DNA of 64,000 bases from Aphelidium insulamus. Its lineage: Eukaryota > Aphelidiomycota > Aphelidea > Aphelidiaceae. Positions 1-11,015 of the stretch are shown here, one piece after another. The DNA lies in contig JAZDSV010000016.1 in NCBI GenBank assembly GCA_036784855.1, positions 100,001 through 164,000 of the forward strand. Reading direction: 5' to 3'. A program made the translations under genes and the position numbers. A model generated the notes under the pieces. The model saw only the letters and a list, made by a program, of their open reading frames with translations. It searched no databases and was not told where the DNA came from. The stretch's first letter is position 1, and every line of letters starts with the position of its first letter.

Positions 1-423
1 GTACGGCTGCATTGTACAGATGCGGCGCAGAGGGACTGGCGCCATTAGTGGGATCTCCCTCGGTGTCCAGTGCCGGGTCAAACAGCCCGCCGGGAAAGCT
101 GACTTCGCCCGAGTGGTTGCGCAGAGCAAGACTGCGCACCGTGAACAAGATGGAGCTGTGCGCTTCAGACGGCGCTGGAATGGACACTGCCCTGTCTCCG
201 TCCGACAATACTAAGAAATTACACACACACACACACACACACTCATACGGCACCCACCTGCGCGGTATACGGAACAGAATGGTAGCATAATGGCGGCATA
301 GCGTGAGTATGTTGTTTGTGCGCCTAAATGAGACACCGCACCCGCCTTCAGCGAGGCCGTCAGCCAATTACGAATGTCGGCATCTCGCACGTCATCGCCT
401 GCCGCAATCTTGGCCGCTGTCAT
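1..423 (-). CDS. Nudix hydrolase, CoA pyrophosphatase type (NUDT7/NUDT8/PCD1-like), 5' part
   Basis: Partial gene cut by the left window edge. Exon 1 is 423..258, a 46-nt intron is 257..211 (GTGGGT...TTAG), and exon 2 runs from 210 out of the window; the reading frame is kept across the junction. Just after the junction the protein has the signature of the CoA-diphosphatase branch: ILFTVRS, LRNHSGEVSFPGG and FDP, the start of the Nudix box (GX5E...). The catalytic REXXEEXG helix lies beyond the edge. The family hydrolyses CoA and acyl-CoA to 3',5'-ADP and phosphopantetheine, usually in peroxisomes or mitochondria. The start at 423 gives about 40 residues before the domain and no clear signal sequence. 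The CA repeat at 221-242 lies inside the intron. Confidence 0.8.
221..242. repeat. (AC)11 microsatellite
   Basis: Uninterrupted AC dinucleotide run. On the minus strand it supplies most of the pyrimidine-poor TG stretch inside the Nudix gene intron, directly before the TTTCTTAG acceptor. Confidence 0.95.
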
Positions 424-900
424 GTAGGACTATCTCACGATGTCAGCGGCACACTGCACAATATGCGATATGCATTCATATGTACCGCAGACACAGTCAA
501 GCAGCGCCGAGGGAGTAGTGTGTGCTGCTGTCTGAAGAGTTCGCCGCTGCCGCACCGCCGCGACTGTTTGATTAGGCGAGCTGGATTGTGCATGTGAAAA
601 GCGACTGGCTAATATATGTGAGCGAGACAAAGCCTGTCACTGGCAACGGCCTACATACATTGTATTTACGTGCATATATACATACGTATTGAAATCAATT
701 CACATTTGCTTTTGGGTATTGGGTAAGAATCCATCATCACTCTGGGTGAAGTGGGAAAATTTTTTCCGCCAATCACAACGTAGCGGCGAACAGCCGCTAT
801 TCCCCCTTGCGCTGTGTGTGCGCTATAAATACAATGTGCTTGTCAGTGTGTCAGCTCTTTGTTTATTCAGTCGGTGAGCCGCCGCCGCCGCCGTGCTCGC
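424..900. other. Intergenic region with an orphan TATA element
   Basis: No convincing coding sequence. It should contain the promoter of the minus-strand Nudix gene. A plus-strand TATA-like element (GCTATAAATAC) sits near 820-830, but only the antisense 3' end of the recombinase gene follows it, so it may be fortuitous or drive a non-coding transcript. Confidence 0.4.
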
Positions 901-3252
901 TCACTGGGCGCACTTGGTCTGGCAGGCCTTCTTGAACGTGGATGGCGATATCTTGACGCCCCACGTCGCCGCAAAGGTCTCCATGCTGCCATTGCAGTGC
1001 TCACGCAGGCAGCGCAGCACCGGCTTCACCTGCGAGTGTATCATGTTGCGCGCCGTCTCGGTCAGGTCCGCTGTTGTGGTTGTGTTCACCACATCGTTAA
1101 TGGCCTGTATGGCCGTCACTTGCGCTTGCAGGGTCTTGGCGTTCTTCAGCTCGCCTCGTAGCCCGTCCAGGTTGTTGTCGCCGCCACGCTTGCGCTTCTT
1201 GGCCACCGCTGCCTCCACGCCCACCGCTGGTTCTGCACCACTGCGTTCGCCGCTTGGACCTGCCGGTGCAACAATCTGCAGGCCACTTGTTCCTTCTGCA
1301 CTGCTGGCGTCGCTTCGCTGTCGATGAACCTCCCACCGCGCCTCCATCACTTTCTGCTCGATCAGTCGGCCCAACGCATCCTTTATCGGTCCGTCCAGGT
1401 TTGCCAGTTGTGCCCGTAGTTCATCGTCTAACGTCGACTGCTTCTTATAGTTCGTCGCCGCTTCTACCACGAATTTGACCGAGCGTTGTGGATGCGAAAC
1501 TGGTGCGTTGCATAGTACAACAATGAATTTCGATGCCACCGCGTACAGATTCTTTGAGGCGAGGTTGTTGTTGGCGTTCACCTGGCGACCGAGTTGCATA
1601 TTCGCACAGAAGTTTGGCACCCAAGTCGATTTCAATGTTCCGACGGCATTGCGCTGGGCGAGGTGCAACAGGAAACTTGCATCCTGCTTGTATAGCGCCG
1701 CATGGTTGTCGCACTTGTGGCGCGCACTGTTCTTGATCTCGATATCGCTTCCACCGCCCCACACTGCAAGCAAGTACGCCGTTTTGCGATTAGAATGCGA
1801 TCCGAATGGCCCGCGGCGATTAATCAGTTTGCCGCACAGGTCTTTGTATCGCCGCTGGTACGTCTATATGTGTCATATAAGTCAATAAACAATTATTCAA
1901 CGAAACCTGATAACCAATATTTTCCTGTGGGCCTACATGGCCTTCTCCATTGGCATCGGCGAGGGTCTTGAGACGTTCCTGGGTTGGAAACAGGTATCCA
2001 GATTTAATACCTGAAATGTGAGTCAATTGCATGTAATAGAGCAGATACCGGCAAGGTGAATGAAGGCCAACAAATGGCGCACAGGGCACAGCATTGGCAT
2101 GTCATCATCCTTCCACAGCATCAATGAAACGGCCCGATTGTCACTCTTCCCCATAATATAGAAGCCAATGCCGTCCACATCGCCGTTGCTGGGCTGAATT
2201 GACGTTATATCCCAATTGATGCAATTCGCCTTGTTGTCACATTTAAGTGACAGTTGTGACACCTCGTCTTCACGCAAGAACAGTCGGCATGCCACCAGCG
2301 TCATTGTCCAAAACTCAAGGTCCCACAAATTGTTTGCACTGACGAGGTGGTCGCGGAGTGCCAGCAACTCCCATGGAGTGAGTGCCGAATCGCCTTGTGC
2401 CTGGTAGTTTGCGCTGTCCTTGTTGCTGCGCTTGTACACATTTCGCATCAGCACTGAGTCTCGTGGATTGCCACGCCGCCAAATCAATGAGTGACCGCGG
2501 TGGAACTTGCACCCCTCGGTGTCTTCCTTGTCCTTGTACAGCATGACGCACGTTGGACACGTGTCTTGAAAGGGCCCCAGCTGGCCGCGCGACTCGTGTA
2601 TGGCACCAATAGTCGCCAGCATTTGGTCCACGTTCTTTGGGTCGTTCCAACCGCCCTGACACAGCATTGGCTCGCCCTTGACATTGAGAACCGGCGTGCC
2701 ATCATCCTTGAGCAGCGGTGACCCGGCCGGCAAGCGCTTAAAACGCACAAAGAGCGAAATCGTCCGCGGCAGCATTGACGGACAGAATGGCTGCGGCGGC
2801 TCGTCCAGCAGCATCAGCAGGCTTTCATAGTCGCCAATAAGGCTACAAAAGTATCTGAGACCTACGCAGCAGTGAGTGCATGTCGTGCGTGAGACGTACC
2901 ACGTACCACGCTGGTGCTTGCAGTACATCTTCTCAGTGTTTCTGGTGATAGGCCGGCTACCGGCAACTGACACTGCCACAGTGCCCTCCGTAAGACCAAG
3001 CTCCGTGCGAAGAGCAGTGACGCGGGCTTCGGCCAGTGCCGCAATGTCGTTCGGAACCTTGTACTGCGCGTAGTTCGACAGGTTTGATAGCTGCCAATGC
3101 GTCGCCAGTGGCGTCCGTGGCATCCGTGGCTGTGGCAGTCACCGTGAGTGCCAGTGCTGGCGCCTGCGGGCGTCAGCAGTGGCATACATGGTAATGCCTA
3201 CCTCCGGCCGGTGTAGCTGCGGCATTGAGCTCGATTTGCGTAGCGGCGGCAT
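901..3252 (-). CDS. Tyrosine recombinase of Crypton type, apparently complete
   Basis: Proposed exons 3252..3202, 3129..2049, 2010..1907 and 1863..901 give 732 codons plus stop. The C-terminal half carries the tyrosine-recombinase set: Arg in LREDEVSQL (about residue 300), HSNRKT (the H-x-x-R box, about 436-439), His in SARHKCDNH and the nucleophile Tyr in ALYKQDA (about 470). Exons 2 and 3 carry the residues just before the H-x-x-R box, so the introns must be removed for a working enzyme. A Cys-rich insert (CPTCVMLY...CKFHRGH) lies in the middle. The C-terminal tail has a KKRKRGG nuclear-localisation-like motif. The first small exon is the least certain part. A further in-frame intron near 2830-2890 is possible. 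The family cuts and rejoins DNA through a covalent phosphotyrosine. Here it is either an active Crypton or a domesticated copy. Confidence 0.8.
901..3252 (-). mobile_element. Crypton-like DNA transposon (coding core)
   Basis: Cryptons are DNA transposons that encode one tyrosine recombinase and lack terminal inverted repeats, so the ends cannot be fixed by eye. Only the coding core is marked. Introns within the recombinase gene are normal for fungal Cryptons. No other copy occurs in this window. Confidence 0.55.
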
Positions 3253-3589
3253 GTTTCAGACGATGGGAGAAGAATGTGAGGGAGACGCGAGGGAGACGCG
3301 CGTTTAATTAAGGGTGAAACGCGTTATTTGCACTTTATTTCACCTTTTATAATAGATAAGAACTATTATAATCAACTGATAGTTTAGTGCTCGCCACGGG
3401 GCATAAGTCAGCTGTAGTAAGAAATCTCACTAAGAGCCAGTAGTTTATTCCTCCTCGCGTGCAAGAGTGTTAGGAATATATCATAGGTTCTGAGAATACC
3501 TCCTATTTATTTCGACTAGGATTAGATTACCTTGAACTTTGATTACGGTGAACTACTAGTTACTAGATTACGGTGAACTTTGAAACCCC
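3253..3589. other. AT-rich spacer between recombinase and broken secreted-protein gene
   Basis: No gene seen. It contains a short direct repeat (about ATTAC(G/C)(G/T)TGAACTTTGA, near 3526 and 3565) and is richer in AT than its surroundings, as expected for an element flank or promoter. Confidence 0.4.
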
Positions 3590-4395
3590 CTAATTGAGTA
3601 TTCGCATTAGATGGTTTTGCTTGTTTTCCACTTTGTACGTCTTGTTTGTACTTTCTGCTTTTCTCTTCATTAATTCTCTTCCTGTTGACAATACGGTACT
3701 GCTGAAATGCTGCTTCTGATAGAGACTCTGCCTTGCATCAACCCAGTCTTTCAAATACGCCTTTCCCTCCAGTGACTTGGTGTCCCAATCCTTAATATAT
3801 CGCTTATATGCTTTCCCTGATGGCTTCGTTAACGGTTGGGTAAGCACGGATGCCAGACTCAATTTCTGCATACAGCTCCTTGTAAGACTTACCAAGCCTT
3901 CGAGCTATAGCCTTCGAGCTATCAACGTTAACCGGCATTGCTCGCGGTGTCTACGGCAGCTCTCAGCCAGCAACTTCATCTTTGCAGCATCCATTTGCGC
4001 TAGTTGCGAATAAATTGCAGTCCAGTCAACGTTCATGTCCGCTTTGGTTTCACGGGCACCTTGACTGGCTTCGATTTTACGCCTTTAGATGCGCGCGATT
4101 TTGCTATCCGTGGTCCTGCCACTCTAGATCCGATTTCCACAGCGCCGTCTGAAATATCCCTTGCCTCGGAAAACATTTGCTTAAAATATTCAGAAACATC
4201 CTTTTGCCACGCATCATGCCCAGGCACGCCTCCATGGCTGTCATCGCCAACAAGCTCTGTGCCAGCATCGTCGCTATCAGAATCGGCAGGCGATAGATCA
4301 GCAAAATCGCTGGCGAGTGAAGGTGTCGCATTGACGAACGACAAACAGCAAGCTATGACGGTAAATATTACGGTGGAAAATGCGCGCATTTGCAT
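3590..4395 (-). pseudogene. Secreted protein of unknown function, reading frame broken
   Basis: The N-terminus at 4395 is a clear signal peptide (MQMRAFSTVIFTVIACC..., about 29 residues) followed by an acidic, Ser/Asp-rich stretch. Downstream, protein-like sequence continues on the same strand but moves between frames several times: a segment with VDWTAIYSQLAQMDAAK, one with GKSYKELYAEIESGIR, and a last one with AYKRYIKDWDTKSLEGKAY ending at 3590. The spacing is too small for introns of the size used here. A 14-bp tandem duplication (3895..3908 and 3909..3922) lies at one of the frame changes and is a likely cause. No known domain was recognised. This looks like a decayed or decaying host gene rather than an active one. 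Confidence 0.55.
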
Positions 4396-4834
4396 GAGTT
4401 GTGGCGCTGGGCGGGAAAAGCACGCGGCATTTTTGCATCAGCCAATCAGCAATCAGTCAGGGGTTCGCATTCAGTGGAAAGAAACTCTGGTTCAGTCCGA
4501 CGTGACTGGCGACCTTGAGTGCTCTGTTATTGACATTCTCCGGTAGGACATTCGTGATCTTCAAGCAGAGTGAGTGCAAGCAACGCGCGCTTCACCTCAC
4601 GTCTTATCAAGATGAGGAAGCAGCGCCGGTGATCCTGTCACTCATGCTCAAGCGTCGCTAGGCAACTAGCTAACAAAGGCGCAACCTATGCGGGCTTTGA
4701 CAAGTGGCAAACCGTTGTTGTTCCAACTAAAAGTGGCTGCAAATCTTTCAAGAATATAGCAAATTGTAATCCGGAGTATGTAGAACATTGGAAAATTGAT
4801 CAGATATGTTTCAATGATGCAAGTGATCTATGAA
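4396..4834. other. Spacer between secreted-protein gene and tandem array
   Basis: No gene, repeat or RNA signal recognised. It should contain the promoter of the broken secreted-protein gene. Confidence 0.4.
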
Positions 4835-5355
4835 GCGGTATGGTCGGCGGTGTACAGAACTTACAGCACATACGTACCACTGCCGGTATGTATGAATGGT
4901 ATGGTCGGCGGTGTACAGAACTTACAGCACATACGTACCACTGCCGGTATGTATGAATGGTATGGTCGGCGGTGTACAGAACTTAAAGCATATACGTACC
5001 ACTGCCGGCATGCATGAATGGTATGGTCGGCGGTGTACAGAACTTAAAGCATATACGTACCACTGCCGGCATGCATGAATGGTATGGTCGGCGGTGTACA
5101 GAACTTACAGCATGTACGTACCACTGCCGGCATGCATGAATGGTATGGTCGGCGGTGTACAGAACTTAAAGCATATACGTACCACTGCCTGCATGCATGA
5201 ATGGTATGGTCGGCGGTGTACAGAACTTATCAGCACATACGTACCACTGCTGGTTGTATGAATGGTATGGTCGGCGGTATACAGAACTTACAGCATATAC
5301 GTACCACTGCCGGTATGTATGAATGGTATGGTCGGTGGTATACAGAACTTATAAG
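4835..5355. repeat. 61-bp tandem repeat array, about 8.5 copies
   Basis: The unit starts ATGGTATGGTCGGCGGTGTA and ends in GGTATGTATGA or a close variant. Copies begin near 4835, 4896, 4957, 5018, 5079, 5140, 5201, 5262 and 5323. Neighbouring units differ at few positions; two later copies carry a one-base insertion (ACTTAT(C)AGCA...). Because 61 is not a multiple of three, long frames read through the array but change every unit, so it is not a protein repeat. It behaves like a minisatellite between two accessory segments. Confidence 0.95.
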
Positions 5356-5574
5356 CACAGATGTGCGCTGACCCGGGACATACAGCAAATTGGTCAAGAA
5401 GTATAGTTAGAAATCAGGTGTCCATTGCAGCAAGTATGCGGGTGCAATGGATGTTACGTTTCAACAGAAATACGACGACTAAGATGGAAGAGGCGAATTC
5501 AATAATCACGTAAAGAGACGCGACGCAACATATATTTAGATTAGTTAGTAGTTAGTTATGGCACTTAGGGTTAG

Positions 5575-6055
5575 GGGAACCGCCGCCGTGGTCCAAGTGG
5601 TTAAGTTACTACACGGTGGCGGCCAGCAGCTAGAGTTCATACCCCGGAGTGTGTTGTGCCGGGTTTTCGAATTTTACTGCGTTGTTGTGCCGCCAGATTT
5701 TTCGGGGTGTCAATTTCGGTCATACAACACGTTGCGGTTTCGGTTTCCTTCAGATATTCGGTACTTCGGTTTCGGCTCTCTCACGTGTCAGCGTCTGAGG
5801 CGTCGCGGTAAAGGTCCGCCCCGTCCAGCTCCATTACAACAACAACAACACTAATCACATCGACTGTTACGACTCGCCAAGAACAATCACAACACTGCGC
5901 GCAACAATTGATCACGCCCGACTGTGCTCCTGTCACTGTTCGGTGGTTTACTCCGTATGGGGTCCATCATACCTGTGTGCCGATTGTGTCCGAACACCAT
6001 AACGTCATGACCGACCGGTTAGATACGTTTAATGAATAAATCAATCAATCAATAG
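5575..6055 (+). mobile_element. SINE-like element with tRNA-type head (candidate)
   Basis: At 5589-5600 TGGTCCAAGTGG is a good RNA polymerase III box A, and at 5633-5643 GAGTTCATACC is a degenerate box B; their 44-nt spacing is that of a tRNA. A GCCGCCG acceptor-like start precedes box A, but no full cloverleaf can be folded. A non-coding body follows, and the end is an (AATC)n tail (AATAAATCAATCAATCAATAG, 6034-6054). Head, body and short simple-repeat tail are the layout of a tRNA-derived SINE. Only one copy is present here, so repetition cannot be shown. Confidence 0.35.
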
Positions 6056-6264
6056 TTATAGCACTGGCCGCGCGGCAGTAATTTGAACTTCAGTAAACCT
6101 CGTTGAGATGTTAGTATTAGTTGTATTAGTCGTTCCAACTATTAAGATGTTACTATAATTAGGTTGTTCGTCTGTTTCACTTCAGTGTTTGCGAAATTCA
6201 GTAGACTTCAGTGGTTGCTAACAACCGTTTCTTTACTCCGTCTCAGCGAACTGTACTCGCGTTT

Positions 6265-8952
6265 ATGATGTCGCTGGTATTTCTCGCATTTACTGTCCTT
6301 TTCATCGTCTCGACAGTGCTTGGTCAGGCTTTCAATTACAGCTATACTTGGATTGCTGGCACGAGCGCGGTCAATACTGGACGACAAAGTGCAGCTGTAG
6401 GAGTGCCGTCCACGGCCGCTTACCCAGGAGCGAGAATTAGCAATTGTTTGGCGATAACGTCAACGGATCGCAACTACATAGTGTACCTTTACGGTGGCAC
6501 TGGCTACGTTACCAGTACGCATAGCAACATCACATAGCGATTGCCTTAACTAGATATGGTTAGCCTCGTTGGGGCCGTTGAAGGATTTTTGGAAATACAA
6601 CATCATTAGCGGCGAGTGGACAATTCTCCCCGAAAACCCAGCCCTGAGTCCCGCGTACGGTACCGTCGGACAAGAGTCCCCCGCAACGTTTCCTGGTGCC
6701 TTGCGCCAGGCAGGATGCATCATGAGCGGAAGCAACCAACATCTATATCTGTTCGGCGGATATTATCTTCCGACAGGTAGGCCAAGAATGACAATTTAAG
6801 TAGTTCAAATAACATAGTATTTTACAATGATATGTGGCGCTACAACCCGGTAACTGGCTACTGGGCGTGGCTAGGTGGTGGTAGTGGCACAGCAAATGCA
6901 ACGCTTGGAGTGGAAAGCAAACTGGTTTATCCCTCAAAACGAAAACTTGCCGGATTTGCTGAACAACCTGGAACAATGTTCATTTACATGTTTGGCGGCA
7001 ATGGCGAAACGTTTGGAACATCTCTTACTGGTCAGTCAAAGAACAAGTGATTGTAATACTTACTGTCTAGGCGATTTGAATGACTTGTGGAGATTCAACA
7101 TCTCGTCAGGTGCTTGGACTTGGCTGTATGGAAGAATCAACGCCACTGGAGCGGTGAGCACTTTTGGTGTAAAGGGCGTGGAAGGAGGCGGGAGCGAAAT
7201 AGGTGCGGTTTCGTTTCATAGCATGACATGCAGCAGAAACGGTTTGCTCTACGTTTTTGGAGGAAACTATGCAAATGGCAAGTATCACCACTGACACTTT
7301 AACGGCATTAAAATACCTTAGCATTTTCTAACTTGATGTGGTCATTCAATCCCCAGTCTGGACTATGGAACTGGCTGAGTGGCACTCCAAGTAACAATAG
7401 TCAAGTCAATAAGAAAAATGCATCACCTGGCATTTTCGACTTTTCTAATACTCCGGGATCACGCAATCCAGTAGCTCTGATATTTATTCCTAAAACTTCA
7501 TACTTGGCAGCATTCGGCGGTTTAGGAAGCAGTGTCAATACGTCAGCATCAGACTTGAATGAAGTATGGTTCTTCGATACTTCCACAAATTTGTGGTCTT
7601 GGATCAGCGGTACTCAAGCTGTTGGAGTTTACGGCGTGATGGGAATTCCTTCAATTTCAAACAATATCCCCTCGCGAAGATATGCATCTGCTTCTGCATT
7701 GTCATTTGACTGTTCAATAATAATATTTGGCGGATACTTGGCAGGATCATACCAAGCCGACATGTGGAAGTTAGACTACATTTTTGAGAATAGCAGCAAT
7801 ACGAGTACTTCAAGTACTATTAACGACGTTGCTACCACGACGAGAACAATAACTACTGAGCCAACAAATGGTGCAACTATATCGTCCGACAAACTGCAAG
7901 GAATCACTTCGTCGGCTGCTACTATATCGTCAGCAACAGCAGACGTTTCCGACAATCCTACGGAAACGGCAACAGACCTTCGATTCGATGTAGCAACAGT
8001 AGCAAAATTGGCATCAAAACAGCAATTGCTCGTTGTAGCAGTCATTAATATCGTTTTGATTGTGCTGAGCACTGCAATTTTTATATTTGCGATTTGTAGA
8101 CGGAGCGGGCAAACCGGAGAATCAAAACAAGATGTTCCGCTGCAGCAGATGGCCGCAAATGCAACCAGTATCTCAGCTAGACCGAGTATAACTGCCACAA
8201 AGCCGTTGTATAATCCACTGAGACGTCTTTCCGACTTCAACGGCTACGCAATGCCATCCGTCATGCTGCAATTATCACCCAAAATCGATTACCAACTGGT
8301 AGAAGTACTCGTTCGAACTGCGAGCTATGATGTCTGGGAGGCAACCACTATTGGTACCACTGGTCTAGTTCACGGAATCAAGTTGCTGGTCAAGACACTT
8401 AAAATTGATTACAGCAAGAACGCTCCGGCACATGATGAGTTTGAACATGAACTCTCCGTGATAAACATGTTCCACAATCGTTCTCCAAATGTTGCAAGTC
8501 TTGTTGGATGGAGCGTTCTACCGTTAAGTTTCGTGGTTAAACGCTGCCGACATGGATCTCTGCACAATTGGCTTAAATATCGTAGCGTTACAATCAAAGC
8601 CTACAAGCTGTGGTTTGCATTGGATTTGAGCCGAGCGCTGCAGACAGTACACAATTTCAAAGTCGTGCATTCGGACTTCCAGCCTGCCAACATTGACGTG
8701 GATGTGGATGAGAACGGGCGCTTTATCTGCGTGCTGACCAACTTTACCGTTGCTCGGGTCTATTTGAGCAATGGGCGACTTTTGGCGCCACTAGGTCTAG
8801 TCTGCATCGAGCCTTCGCGATATGTTGCGCCGGAAATGCTACGTCAACGCTACACAACTAATGACGAACGTTTTTCCATTGCCGCTACTCGCGATGTTTT
8901 CGCGCTCGGAGTTACACTGCACGAGCTGGTCGAGAACAATGAAGCTTGGTAG
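6265..8952 (+). CDS. Receptor-like protein: kelch ectodomain, one membrane span, pseudokinase
   Basis: Exons 6265..6514, 6564..6776, 6818..7030, 7071..7277 and 7322..8952 sum to 837 codons plus stop. The fourth intron uses a GC donor (GCAAGT, 7278). The start ATG opens a signal peptide (SLVFLAFTVLFIVSTVLGQ). About six kelch-type repeats follow, each with a D-x-W-x-(Y/F)-N core and GG blades (DFWKYNI, DMWRYNP, DLWRFNI, LMWSFNP, EVWFFDTSTNLWSW). After a Ser/Thr-rich stalk comes one membrane helix (VAVINIVLIVLSTAIFIFAI). The cytoplasmic part is a protein-kinase fold: VKTLK holds the likely Lys. The HRD box is HSD with QPANI after it, so the catalytic-loop Lys is Gln. DFG is TNF, so the metal-binding Asp is Asn. 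APE is intact (YVAPEML). The Gly loop is poor. The fold stops after subdomain IX, giving a short C lobe. It is probably a signalling pseudokinase at the plasma membrane. The ligand is unknown. Confidence 0.8.
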
Positions 8953-9161
8953 CTGGCAGCGTGCAAGATTTCTTGACGCTCGGTCAAGTACTTCGCTACT
9001 TCTTATTCGTCAAATTAATATAATAGATACATATATAGCATGAATACGTACTTCATTATCTCTGTAAATATATATATATAACGCATTGAGCATTTTCTGG
9101 AAGGAATTTGCTAAAGGCAGAACAGCAGCAACGGGCCACAGCCGTGTTTTAAACACTCGCG

Positions 9162-10902
<1,741 letters not shown>

Positions 10903-11015
10903 ACACCGTTACCGGCAGCTGGTGGCGGCCATGGCAACCGCGGAATGCCGCGCAACAGAGGTTATTCTCATATTCATTCATAAAGCGTCCGCGTGCAGAG
11001 AATAATCTTGCAACT

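Noticed and set aside
859-1327. Plus-strand frames after the TATA-like element at 820
   Set aside because: They lie antisense to the last exon of the recombinase and show no domain.
4796-5261. Repeat protein encoded by the 61-bp array
   Set aside because: The unit is not a multiple of three, so the frame changes at each copy.
4835-5355. CRISPR array
   Set aside because: The copies are directly adjacent with no spacers, and the genome is fungal.
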